Shown here: one piece after another, positions 46,175 through 54,493 of the stretch | Numbering within the stretch: the stretch's first letter is position 1 | How the letters are laid out: every line of letters begins with the position of its first letter | Assembly: GCA_003552925.1 (NCBI GenBank) | Contig: PUOX01000064.1 | Span: 1 to 64,000 of the forward strand | Reading direction: 5' to 3' | Length of the DNA stretch: 64,000 bases | Source: Mollicutes bacterium | GTDB taxonomy: Bacteria; Bacillota_I; Bacilli_A; Izemoplasmatales; Izemoplasmataceae | The notes under the pieces: generated by a model | What the model was told of the DNA's origin: nothing | What the model saw: only the letters and a program-made list of their open reading frames with translations | The model's database searches: none | Program-made: the position numbers and the translations under genes

Positions 46175-46609
46175 CTAACCTTTCAGCTCGTAGGGTTTTG
46201 GTTGCTGGGCTTGATGCGGATGCGACTCGTTTTCGTAAACGAACAGCTTCTTATACATCTTGCGGCCCAGTTTCCCTTGTGGGAGCATCCCTTTTACGGC
46301 GTGTTCGACCATGCGCGTCGGATGTTTCTCCTTCATCTGCAGCGCGGTGCGAACTTTTAACGATCCGGGGTGTTGCGAATGCGAATAGTATTTCTTGTCT
46401 TGCCATTTTTTGCCAGAGAGTTCAACATCTTTGGCGTTGACGACGATTACGTAGTCCCCGCAGTCGACGTGCGGTGTGAAGGTCGGTTTGTGTTTGCCTC
46501 GCAAGAGGGTGGCGACTTCGGTGGATAAGCGACCGAGTGTTTTGCCCTTCGCGTCGACAACAAACCAATCACGTTCGATGTCTTGATTGTTTGCCATGTA
46601 AGTTTTCAT
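46175..46609 (-). CDS. rplM: 50S ribosomal protein L13
   Basis: The 144-residue L13 contains [20 protein letters not shown], then [20 protein letters not shown] and [18 protein letters not shown]. Strong GGAGG before ATG sits in a short TCCTATAGGA palindrome. In B. subtilis the pair follows truA. Here it follows metG. Confidence 0.97.
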   Translation of the reverse strand: MKTYMANNQDIERDWFVVDAKGKTLGRLSTEVATLLRGKHKPTFTPHVDCGDYVIVVNAKDVELSGKKWQDKKYYSHSQHPGSLKVRTALQMKEKHPTRMVEHAVKGMLPQGKLGRKMYKKLFVYENESHPHQAQQPKPYELKG

Positions 46610-46674
46610 GGGGGTTAGCCTCCTATAGGATTATAGACGGGCTAGTGGGAGATTTTGGAAATGTACCGACGTAT

Positions 46675-46703
46675 ATAATAGCTTATTTGACCATGAATGT
46701 CAA
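46675..46703 (-). promoter_or_regulatory. Promoter of rplM-rpsI
   Basis: TTGACA (46698-46703), a 17-base spacer, and TATTAT (46675-46680), just after metG. Confidence 0.8.
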
Positions 46704-46728
46704 TTGTTTTATCCAAAGTTTGTGGGGG

Positions 46729-48657
46729 TCAGCTGACCGAATCGCCGGGGTTTGCCTTCTCGAGGGTGAGCACTTCGAGCGTGTCGTCGTTCGAAGCCGC
46801 CAAAAGCATGCCTTCGCTTTTTTCGCCGCGCAAACTCACAGGTTCTAAGTTGGCCACGACGACGACCTTCTTGCCGATCAGGCTTTCGGGAGTATAATGC
46901 TTGGCAACGCCCGCAACGATTTGGCGGTCCTTGCCTTCGCCGATGTCCACTTGGATGACCAACAGCTTGTCGGCGTTGCTGTGGGGCTTGCAGTCGGTGA
47001 TTTTCCCGACTCTAAGGTCCAACTTGGTGAAATCTTCAAACGTCGCCAAGTTTTCTTCGTTTTCTTCTTGCGTTTCTTCTTCGCCGCGCAGATGTTTGGT
47101 GAGCTTCTCGATTTCTTCTTCTTGGTCGAGGCGGGGGAAAAGGGGAGAGGGTTTGCGCGCCACTTCAATCTCGCGAAGTTCGCCGAAACTCAGTGTGTCA
47201 TAGCGGCGAAGCGATTTCGAGACGCCAAGCTGCTTGAAAAGCGATTGGCTCGCATCCAGCAAAATCGGCTGCAACAAAATCCCGATGTGGCGCAAGGATT
47301 CGGCAAGATGGTAAAGCACGTTTTCGAGCTCGTCTTTTTTGTTTTCGTCTTTGCCAAGAATCCACGGTTCGGTTTCGTCGATGTATTTGTTGGTGCGGGA
47401 GATCAGCGCCCACACCGCTTTGATGGCTTCGGAAACTTTGAAGGACTCCATGTTTTCGCTGTAGGTTTTGACGGTTTCTTTGCACATGGTTTCAAGGTCT
47501 TCGTCGTAGTCCGTGCTCGCCTCGGAATACGAGGTGACTTTGCCGTTTAAGTATTTGTTGATCATAGAAACCGTACGGTTCAGCAAATTGCCGAAATCAT
47601 TGGCCAAATCGTAGTTGATGCGCTCTACGAACGATTGCGGCGTGAAGATTCCGTCGCCGCCGTAGGGAAGTTCGCGGAGCAGGAAGTAGCGCAGTTCGTC
47701 AAGGCCGTAGCGGTCAATCAAGGTGTCGGGGTAGACGACCGAGCCTTTCGATTTGCTCATTTTCCCTTCTTTCGCCGTATAGAATCCGTGCGCGTGGAGT
47801 TTGAACGTGATGGGAATGTCGAGCGCCATCAGCATTATCGGCCAATAAATCGCATGAAAGCGAAGGATGTCCTTGCCAACGACATGGACGACTTCGTCGC
47901 CGTGCCAGTATTTTTGATAGAGTTCGTCGTTATCGGTGCCGTAGCCTAAGGCGCTTATATAGTTGGAAAGCGCGTCGATCCACACGTAGACGACATGTTT
48001 AGGGTTCGAGACGATTTTGATGCCCCAATCAAAGGTGGTCCTTGAGACGCTCAAGTCGTTGAGGCCTTGGCGGATGAAGTTCAACACTTCGTTGCGGCGC
48101 GATTCGGGCGTGATGAAATCGGGGTTTTCCTCGATGAAGCTAAGGAGTTTCTTCTGGTATTTGCTCAAGCGGAGGAAATAGCTCTCCTCTTGAAGCTTGG
48201 ACGTTTCCCGTTCGCAATCCGGACAAGTGTTGTCCTCGCCCAACTGGCTTTCGGTGAAAAACGCTTCGCAATGCATGCAGTAATACCCCTCATACTCGCC
48301 CAAGTAGATATCGCCTTGGTCGAGAAGCTGTTCGAAAATTTTCTGCACAACCGTTTTATGGCGCTTTTCGGTGGTGCGGATGAAATCGTCGTACGAGATG
48401 TTCATCCGATCCCAAAGCGCTTTAGTCGCCGCGGCGATTTCATCGACGTGCTTGATTGGATGCATGTTTCGTTCGTTGGCGACGGTTTCGATCTTTTTCC
48501 CGTGTTCGTCCATACCGGTCAAATAGTAGGTGTCGTAACCGCGCATGTCTTTGTATCGTCTCAACGCGTCGCAGAAAACGGTCGTGTAGGTGTTTCCGAT
48601 GTGCAAATTGCCGCTTGGATAATAGATGGGGGTTGTGATGTAGTATGTTTTTTCCAT
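46729..48657 (-). CDS. metG: Methionyl-tRNA synthetase with C-terminal tRNA-binding domain
   Basis: 642 residues. HIGN in YYPSGNLHIGNTYTTVFCDA, zinc ligands CMHC...CPDC (about 127-150), and KMSKSKG. The C-terminal OB-fold EMAPII-like domain starts FTKLDLRVGKITDC and dimerises or binds tRNA. It starts four bases after the rsmI stop; B. subtilis also has metS in this neighbourhood. Confidence 0.97.
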   Translation of the reverse strand: MEKTYYITTPIYYPSGNLHIGNTYTTVFCDALRRYKDMRGYDTYYLTGMDEHGKKIETVANERNMHPIKHVDEIAAATKALWDRMNISYDDFIRTTEKRHKTVVQKIFEQLLDQGDIYLGEYEGYYCMHCEAFFTESQLGEDNTCPDCERETSKLQEESYFLRLSKYQKKLLSFIEENPDFITPESRRNEVLNFIRQGLNDLSVSRTTFDWGIKIVSNPKHVVYVWIDALSNYISALGYGTDNDELYQKYWHGDEVVHVVGKDILRFHAIYWPIMLMALDIPITFKLHAHGFYTAKEGKMSKSKGSVVYPDTLIDRYGLDELRYFLLRELPYGGDGIFTPQSFVERINYDLANDFGNLLNRTVSMINKYLNGKVTSYSEASTDYDEDLETMCKETVKTYSENMESFKVSEAIKAVWALISRTNKYIDETEPWILGKDENKKDELENVLYHLAESLRHIGILLQPILLDASQSLFKQLGVSKSLRRYDTLSFGELREIEVARKPSPLFPRLDQEEEIEKLTKHLRGEEETQEENEENLATFEDFTKLDLRVGKITDCKPHSNADKLLVIQVDIGEGKDRQIVAGVAKHYTPESLIGKKVVVVANLEPVSLRGEKSEGMLLAASNDDTLEVLTLEKANPGDSVS

Positions 48658-48661
48658 GGTA

Positions 48662-49522
48662 TCACTCCTGATTGTCTTGAGATTTATGCTTTTTAAAGGC
48701 CATATACACCGTGTTTTTCTTGATTTTTCGCAAACGGGCGACCTTTTTGATGGCTTCCATTTCGCTTTCGCCGTCGTCGATGACCGTTTGAACGTGTTCG
48801 ACGAGGTCGGATTCGGTGAACGCCCTATCTGCTGACGCGCCTTCGACGACGAGTACGATTTCGCCTTTGAGTTCCGGGAGAGTATCGGCTTCTTCGAGGT
48901 TCAGCCTAATGATTTCTTCAAAGCGTTTGGTCAACTCTCGGGCGATGACGACGCTCCGGTTGCCAAGAGTTTCGTGCATGTCCGCAAGCGTCTTTTGGAG
49001 CCGGTGAGGGCTTTCGTAAAAGATAAGCGTGTAGCTTGAGTGTGTGAAGCCGCGCAGAACCTTTTGCCTAGCGCCGCTTTTTTGCGGCAAAAACCCGTAA
49101 AAGAGAAACGGATGGGGACGAATGCCCGAGGCGACGAGCGCGGACAACGCCGCGTTGGCGCCAGGTACGGAAACGACGGAAAATCCGCTTTTTAGAACTT
49201 CTTGCACCAATTTTGCGCCCGGGTCGCTGATCAAGGGCGTGCCCGCATCGCTTACCAGTGCCACGCTGTGTCCTTGTTTCAACGTCCGCAAAACAGTCTC
49301 CGCCTTGTCCATCTCATTGTGGGCGTGAAAGCTTTGCATGGGCGTTTTGATTCCGTAGTGGTCAAGCAAGGTCCTTGTGGTGCGCGTATCTTCGGCGAAA
49401 ACCGTGTCGACCTCTTGCAAGATGTCCACAGCGCGATAGGTCATGTCGGCAAGGTTGCCGATGGGGGTGGACACCAAATACAACGCAGGCTCTTCACGGT
49501 CAAAACTTCGTTGTCTTTCCAT
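48662..49522 (-). CDS. rsmI: 16S rRNA (cytidine1402-2'-O)-methyltransferase
   Basis: 286 residues with the tetrapyrrole-methylase fold: YLVSTPIGNLADMTYRAVDI, AEDTRTTRTLL, VSDAGTPLISDPG and IFYESPHRL. Together with RsmH it modifies C1402 in the P site. The ribosome site is weak. It follows the TrmN-like gene by 8 bases. Confidence 0.95.
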   Translation of the reverse strand: MERQRSFDREEPALYLVSTPIGNLADMTYRAVDILQEVDTVFAEDTRTTRTLLDHYGIKTPMQSFHAHNEMDKAETVLRTLKQGHSVALVSDAGTPLISDPGAKLVQEVLKSGFSVVSVPGANAALSALVASGIRPHPFLFYGFLPQKSGARQKVLRGFTHSSYTLIFYESPHRLQKTLADMHETLGNRSVVIARELTKRFEEIIRLNLEEADTLPELKGEIVLVVEGASADRAFTESDLVEHVQTVIDDGESEMEAIKKVARLRKIKKNTVYMAFKKHKSQDNQE

Positions 49523-49530
49523 AGAATCAC

Positions 49531-50265
49531 TTACTTTCGATTGAAGATTCTTAACACCTCGTCAGAATAATTCGAACCGCTGTGCACGGTCAAAGGAGGA
49601 AGCACTCTCATCCCCGATGCGCCTTCAAGCATGGCGTCAAAGAGTGCGAGCATGGCTTCTTTGCCTTCACGGGGGTGGACAAACCGGATTCTTTTCACCG
49701 CAAATTTGTACCGCCAAAGTGTCGTGAGGATTTCTTCGAGGCGCTCCACACGGTGAATGAAGACAAACCGTCCTTTCGGATGAAGCATGCGAGCGCTTTG
49801 TTTGGCGATATCCTCGAAAGTCGCGCCAAGTTCATGACGGGCGTAGGCTTGTTGAGGATTATCTTTGAGCGGTGTATTGGCGTCGACCTTGTAAAAGGGG
49901 GGATTGCACGTGACGAGGTCGATGGTGTCTGAGGCAAGATGTTTGTCCGCAGACTTCAAATCGTCGTGGATGATGCGAATCCTCTCTTGCAGGCCGTTGA
50001 GTTCAACGTTGCGCACGGCAAGGTCGGCCGCGTCTTTTTGGAGTTCTATGCCGACGATGTCGGCGGTTTTGGTCTTTGTGGCCAAAAACAGGGGAATCGG
50101 GGCGAACCCGGTGCCCAAATCGACGATGTTCCTCACGTTTTTGCCGGTGTTGACAAAATCGGCCACCAATACCGAATCGAGGGAAAAGCAAAGCATGTCG
50201 GGACGCTGAATCAAGCGAATGTCGTGCCCGAGCAACGTATGCAACGGTTCGCTTTTATTTGTCAT
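49531..50265 (-). CDS. TrmN6/YabB-type tRNA adenine-N6 methyltransferase
   Basis: 244 residues. IVDLGTGFAPIPLFLA is the SAM site and VTCNPPFYKVD the NPPF catalytic motif of N6-adenine enzymes. B. subtilis YabB occupies the same site between ricT and rsmI. It overlaps the ricT end by 11 bases. The exact target adenosine is inferred from family only. Confidence 0.9.
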   Translation of the reverse strand: MTNKSEPLHTLLGHDIRLIQRPDMLCFSLDSVLVADFVNTGKNVRNIVDLGTGFAPIPLFLATKTKTADIVGIELQKDAADLAVRNVELNGLQERIRIIHDDLKSADKHLASDTIDLVTCNPPFYKVDANTPLKDNPQQAYARHELGATFEDIAKQSARMLHPKGRFVFIHRVERLEEILTTLWRYKFAVKRIRFVHPREGKEAMLALFDAMLEGASGMRVLPPLTVHSGSNYSDEVLRIFNRK

Positions 50266-51094
50266 TGTTGACGAACTCTAAGGCGTCATACTCTTCGATG
50301 TCTTTCAATTCCGAGACGGAGAATCTTTTGATGGTGTCGCTTTCAAGATGCACTTTGACCGTGCGTTCCAGAATGTTTTTGGAAACAACTTTTCCTTTGC
50401 CTTCCGGGGTCACAACACGGGTGTGCATCTTCGGCATGCCCTCGCGATGTTCAACATAGGTTTCGTCTTCGTAGCGGATGCAGCAAAGCAGTTTCCCGCA
50501 AAGACCGGAGATGTTGGAGGGGTTCAATGACAAGTTTTGGTTTTTGGCCATTTTGATGGACACTGTTTCAAACTCGCCTAGGAACGTGTTGCAGCAAAGC
50601 AAATATCCGCACGGACCGACGCCGCCTAAAAACTTGGCACCGTCGCGGGCGCCGACTTGGCGGAGTTCGATGCGCAAACGAAATTCGTTGGCCAAATCTT
50701 TGACGAGTTCCCGAAAATCGATGCGCCCTTCGGCGTTGAAATAGATGATGAGCTTCGAGCGGTCGAGCGTGTATTCGGCATCAAGAAGCTTCATTTCCAG
50801 TTTATGGTTTTTCACATGTTGTTGGCAAAGGCGCATGACTTCCGGAATCTCCTCACGGTTTCTTTTCGCCGCTTCTTTGTCCTTCGTCGTGGCTTTGCGA
50901 ATGATGGGTTTTAAAGAGGACGACAGCGTCTCGTCGTCAATGGTTTTTTTCGGTTCCATCACTTCACCGAGTTCCAAACCACGAACCGTCTCGACGACGA
51001 CCTTGTCTCCCTTTTCGAGTTCAATGTCACGGGGAGTGAAATAATATCTTTTCCCGGCGGGCTTGAAGCGCACGCCGACAACACTATTTTCCAT
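50255..51094 (-). CDS. ricT: RicT/YaaT PSP1-domain regulator
   Basis: 279 residues. The PSP1 core has the cysteine-rich pairs GPCGYLLCC and GLCGKLLCC, the basis of Fe-S binding reported for the Ric complex. In B. subtilis RicT with RicA and RicF stimulates RNase Y maturation and affects Spo0A. ATG at 51094 overlaps the holB end. The yabA gene normally downstream is missing here. Confidence 0.93.
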   Translation of the reverse strand: MENSVVGVRFKPAGKRYYFTPRDIELEKGDKVVVETVRGLELGEVMEPKKTIDDETLSSSLKPIIRKATTKDKEAAKRNREEIPEVMRLCQQHVKNHKLEMKLLDAEYTLDRSKLIIYFNAEGRIDFRELVKDLANEFRLRIELRQVGARDGAKFLGGVGPCGYLLCCNTFLGEFETVSIKMAKNQNLSLNPSNISGLCGKLLCCIRYEDETYVEHREGMPKMHTRVVTPEGKGKVVSKNILERTVKVHLESDTIKRFSVSELKDIEEYDALEFVNNDK

Positions 51095-52079
51095 CGGTAA
51101 GACCTCTTTCCAGTTCAAGCATGATATTGTCTAAGGCCAAACGGGTGTTGACGTAGTTTTGCTGGCGTGCTTTGAGTTGCAACATGTGCTCAAGCACCAA
51201 CAGCAAATTGTCGAGTTCGTAGCGTTCGGCCAAGGCTTCGATCGTGTCGATACGATCGGCAAACACAATTTGATTGCGATTTCCTATTTTACCATAAATC
51301 ACATCTTTTTGGTAGTGGATGAGCACGTCGAGCAGTGTTGAAATCGTTTGTTTGTTGCGAACAAACTCTTCCGCTTGCTCGCGAAAGGCGAGCAGGGCAC
51401 CGTTTTGGTCGTTCAAAGACGCGTACACGGCGTCAATGGCCTCTACGATGCTTTCAAGATGTTCATCGTCCAAAAACGCCCGCGCTTCATCGGGAGTGGC
51501 GTTCAACTTAGAAGCTAGGGTGATGAATGTCTTATCGTACCCCTCTTCACCCAGAACTTTTTCTATGCTTTTTTTGGGAAGAGGGTGAAACGGTACAATT
51601 TGCGAACGGGACCGCAACGTCGGCAGCAAATACTGCGCGTCTTCAACAAGCAAGACGGCGTACATGTCTTCGTGGGGCTCTTCGAGAAACTTCAAAAGGG
51701 CGTTGCCCGCATGCGGGTTCATGGCGTCGGCGTCTTCAATGATGTAAAGTCTAGGCCCTTCCTCCACTTTCGTCTTGGAAAACTCGTGCCGCAATGCCTG
51801 TATGGATTCTTTCAAGATTTGTCGTTTTGTGGGGCGCACCACATAAAGGTTCGGATGGGTGAGGTGTTGCACACGCCGGCAATTCGAACACGTGCCGCAA
51901 GGGCGGTGTTCTTCGGCTTGGCACAAAAGCAGCGACGCAAAAAAAAGCGCAGTGTCGAATTTCATGGAGCCTGCAGCGCCTTCGAATATATATGCGTGTG
52001 AAAGACGGCCTTTGCGGTAACTGTTGGACAATATGTTCAAGGCCGGCTTTTGCGCTTCTTTGAGATGTTCGAAATCCAT
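51084..52079 (-). CDS. holB: DNA polymerase III subunit delta'
   Basis: 331 residues. The clamp-loader fold opens HAYIFEGAAGSMKFDTA, where the P-loop lacks GK(T/S), as expected for the non-ATPase delta' subunit. The zinc module is CGTCSNC. The arginine-finger-type sensor region is TLRSRSQIV. It lies directly after tmk; yaaQ and yaaR, present between them in B. subtilis, are absent. Confidence 0.93.
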   Translation of the reverse strand: MDFEHLKEAQKPALNILSNSYRKGRLSHAYIFEGAAGSMKFDTALFFASLLLCQAEEHRPCGTCSNCRRVQHLTHPNLYVVRPTKRQILKESIQALRHEFSKTKVEEGPRLYIIEDADAMNPHAGNALLKFLEEPHEDMYAVLLVEDAQYLLPTLRSRSQIVPFHPLPKKSIEKVLGEEGYDKTFITLASKLNATPDEARAFLDDEHLESIVEAIDAVYASLNDQNGALLAFREQAEEFVRNKQTISTLLDVLIHYQKDVIYGKIGNRNQIVFADRIDTIEALAERYELDNLLLVLEHMLQLKARQQNYVNTRLALDNIMLELERGLTDGK

Positions 52080-52091
52080 TCAGGATCCCCC

Positions 52092-52712
52092 TCACTCTAG
52101 TGTGTCGATAAGTTTCATGGCGTCGTCAACCACTTCGTTCAAGGGGCGGTCGCCGTTGACGACTTTGATGCGTTTGGGAAATTTCTTGATGATTTCTTGG
52201 TATCCTTTATAGACACGTTCGTGGAATGTTCCGTTTTCCAAATCCAAACGGTCGGCGTTACGATGGTTTTGGAAGACTCGTTTCAAGCCCTCTTCGGGAG
52301 GAACGTCGATGAAGATTGTCAAATCCGGCAAATAGTCGTTGATGGCGAACGCGTTCAACTCAAAGACGGTTTCAAACCCGAGTTCGCGTCCATATCCTTG
52401 ATAAGCGAGCGAGCTATCCACGAAACGATCGCACAAGATGACTTTTCCCTCTTGAAGGGCAGGGCATATCTTCTCTACGATGTGCTGCCTTCTAGAAGCC
52501 GCATAAAGCAACGCTTCCGTGCGCGGGTCCATCTCCTTGTTGTGGACGTCCAAAATGACGTTGCGAATGAGTTCGGAAATCTTGATGCCTCCCGGTTCTC
52601 TCGTCGTCATAACGTCCACGCCGCGTTCTTGCAGGCGTTTTTCAACGGCGCGCAACACTGATGTTTTCCCGGACCCTTCCGGTCCTTCAAAAGTAATGAA
52701 TTTCTTTTTCAC
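52092..52712 (-). CDS. tmk: Thymidylate kinase
   Basis: 206 residues. P-loop FEGPEGSGKTSVLRAVEKRL, TTREPGG, and DRFVDSSLAYQGYGR. It phosphorylates dTMP. It starts at GTG (52712) after AAGGAG; a nearby ATG is out of frame and stops at once. First gene of tmk-holB-ricT-trmN-rsmI-metG. Confidence 0.96.
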   Translation of the reverse strand: MKKKFITFEGPEGSGKTSVLRAVEKRLQERGVDVMTTREPGGIKISELIRNVILDVHNKEMDPRTEALLYAASRRQHIVEKICPALQEGKVILCDRFVDSSLAYQGYGRELGFETVFELNAFAINDYLPDLTIFIDVPPEEGLKRVFQNHRNADRLDLENGTFHERVYKGYQEIIKKFPKRIKVVNGDRPLNEVVDDAMKLIDTLE

Positions 52713-52743
52713 ATGCGGTCAACTCCTTAGGGCTCTTTCGTTT

Positions 52744-52772
52744 ATTATCGCACATTTTCGGGGTTTTTTAAA
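52744..52772 (-). promoter_or_regulatory. Promoter of the tmk operon
   Basis: TTTAAA (52767-52772), a 17-base spacer, and GATAAT (52744-52749) preceded by TGC. Confidence 0.55.
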
Positions 52773-52826
52773 CACGAATTTTAACATTGACCACCCTACG
52801 TGTTACAATAAATGTAATGCAAAACG

Positions 52827-52855
52827 TTTAGAAACCGCCCTCCGCATGTTATAAT
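52827..52855 (+). promoter_or_regulatory. Promoter of the metal ABC transporter
   Basis: TTTAGA (52827-52832), a 17-base spacer, and TATAAT (52850-52855) preceded by TGT. Confidence 0.65.
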
Positions 52856-52868
52856 GTCAATGATTATA
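52850..52868 (+). promoter_or_regulatory. Possible operator palindrome over the transporter start site
   Basis: TATAAT (52850-52855) and ATTATA (52863-52868) form a perfect 6-bp inverted repeat around 7 bases, covering the -10 and expected start. A metal repressor site is possible, but it matches no consensus I can name. An AT-rich repeat containing the -10 may also arise by chance. Confidence 0.3.
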
Positions 52869-52882
52869 GGAGGGACACCGGC

Positions 52883-53545
52883 ATGCACATACAAATTTCC
52901 AACCTTTCGTTCGGCTACGATTACCGTACCGTGCTCAAAAACATCTCCTTCAGCCTCGAAATCGGCGATTTTTTGGTCGTGGTCGGCAACAACGGAAGCG
53001 GCAAAAGCACGCTTGTCAAATGCATACTGGGCATCAACCCTGTCCCAAGCAAGAAAGTGTTCCTCGACGGCACCGATATCAACGACTTCAAAAAATGGGT
53101 CAAAATCGGCTATGTTCCGCAAAAGATGGACGATTTCAACTATGAGTTCCCGATTTCCGTCAATGAAATCATGCACGTTTCCAAAAGCTCCAAAGTAAGT
53201 GAAAAAGAGAAGCTCGAGTTGTTCGACCGCATAGGCATTTTAGAGCTCCAAAACGAGAACATCAACAGTTTGAGCGGCGGGCAGATGCAACGCGTCTTTA
53301 TCGCACGCGCCATGATCAACAAACCCGAAGTCCTCATTTTGGACGAGCCCACCATTGGCGTGGACACCGACAACGTCAACCGCTTTTACCGCATCATCAA
53401 CGATTTGAACAGCGAAGGCGTCACAATCATCTTAATCACTCACTCCTTGCAACCCGGAAAAGCAAACTTCAACCATGTCATGCACCTTCACGAAGGCGTG
53501 GCGGAGTTCACTAGCGTTTCCGACATGCACGAAGGGGGGGGATGA
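52883..53545 (+). CDS. Zinc/manganese-type ABC transporter ATPase (ZnuC-like)
   Basis: 220 residues. Walker A GNNGSGKSTLV, signature LSGGQMQR, Walker B VLILDEPTIGVD and the switch THS. Clustering with a ZnuB-type permease places it in the metal-uptake family. It ends in a G8 run (53534-53541) at the last codons. ATAGGAGG before the ATG. Confidence 0.88.
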   Translation: MHIQISNLSFGYDYRTVLKNISFSLEIGDFLVVVGNNGSGKSTLVKCILGINPVPSKKVFLDGTDINDFKKWVKIGYVPQKMDDFNYEFPISVNEIMHVSKSSKVSEKEKLELFDRIGILELQNENINSLSGGQMQRVFIARAMINKPEVLILDEPTIGVDTDNVNRFYRIINDLNSEGVTIILITHSLQPGKANFNHVMHLHEGVAEFTSVSDMHEGGG

Positions 53546-53548
53546 TTG

Positions 53549-54445
53549 ATGGATGCCATCATGCTGACGAGTTTCTTGCGGGCGATTATTGAACGCGAGT
53601 TTATGCAGTTCGCCTTAATCACAGGAATTTTGGTGGGGCTTTTGGCTCCAATCATCGGCTCTTTCGTTGTCATCAAGAGATTGAGCTTGATTGCCGACAC
53701 CCTCTCGCACTTCTCGCTGGCCGGGTTGTCCATCGGACTCTTTTTGTTGAATATTTTACGCCTGCCAATCGGCGATCCGCTTTATATCGGTATGGTGTTT
53801 GCGGTGATTGGCGCATTGCTTATCGAAGCGCTGCGCAGCTACTACAAAAACTACAAAGAAATCTCAATGCCCATCGTCATCAGTTTGGGGACGGCGTTAA
53901 GCGCGCTTTTCATCTCGCTGGCCGGTGGGTTCAACACTGAAATTTACAACTACTTGTTCGGCAGCATTTTGACGGTGGGCAGAAACTTCGTCTATATCAT
54001 CGCCATCACAACAGTCGTCATCTTGACACTCATATTCATCTTCTACAAGCAAATCGTCATCATCAGTTTTGACGAGACCTACGCCAGGCTTCTGGGCATA
54101 CGCGTCAATCTCTTCCAGTTTTTCTCCACCATTTTTTTGGGCGTGGTCGTCTCGCTTTCGATCGAAACCGTCGGCGTGCTGCTGGTTTCGAGTTTGATGA
54201 TTATCCCCGTGGCCGCCGCGATGAAAATCGGACGAAGCTTCAAGACCACTTTGATGATTGCGATTCTTTTCAGCGAAGTTTCGGTCATTTTAGGTCTTTG
54301 GCTTTCTTTCCGCCTCGGTTTTCCCTCGGGCGCGACCATCGTCTTGTTCAACATCACGATTTTGCTCGGCGTGGTCGTGATGAAGAAACTCTTCACTCGG
54401 CGCAACCTTGAAGAGAAACAAGAGCAACCGATTACCGTAAAATAG
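53549..54445 (+). CDS. Metal ABC transporter permease (ZnuB/MntB-like)
   Basis: 298 residues with eight or more hydrophobic segments. The family segments LLAPIIGSFVVIKRLSLIAD, then TLSHFSLAGLSIGLFL, and VGVLLVSSLMIIPVAAA are present. It starts in the same frame as, and 3 bases after, the ATPase stop codon. No periplasmic/lipoprotein binding subunit lies next to it. Zn and Mn cannot be distinguished. Confidence 0.9.
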   Translation: MDAIMLTSFLRAIIEREFMQFALITGILVGLLAPIIGSFVVIKRLSLIADTLSHFSLAGLSIGLFLLNILRLPIGDPLYIGMVFAVIGALLIEALRSYYKNYKEISMPIVISLGTALSALFISLAGGFNTEIYNYLFGSILTVGRNFVYIIAITTVVILTLIFIFYKQIVIISFDETYARLLGIRVNLFQFFSTIFLGVVVSLSIETVGVLLVSSLMIIPVAAAMKIGRSFKTTLMIAILFSEVSVILGLWLSFRLGFPSGATIVLFNITILLGVVVMKKLFTRRNLEEKQEQPITVK

Positions 54446-54451
54446 CCTTTT

Positions 54452-54483
54452 AAAAAGCAAACACCGCGGTGTTTGCTTTTTTT
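54452..54483. terminator. Bidirectional terminator between permease and truA
   Basis: AGCAAACACC/GGTGTTTGCT with a 2-base centre is flanked by an A-run and seven T residues, serving both converging operons. Confidence 0.9.
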
Positions 54484-54493
54484 GTGATGACGG

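Noticed and set aside
52883-54445. UGA read as tryptophan (code 4), which would fuse the ATPase and permease
   Set aside because: Many genes here end correctly at TGA (cysS, rsmI, rlmB, tatD, rplO) and proteins use TGG for Trp, so the standard code applies.
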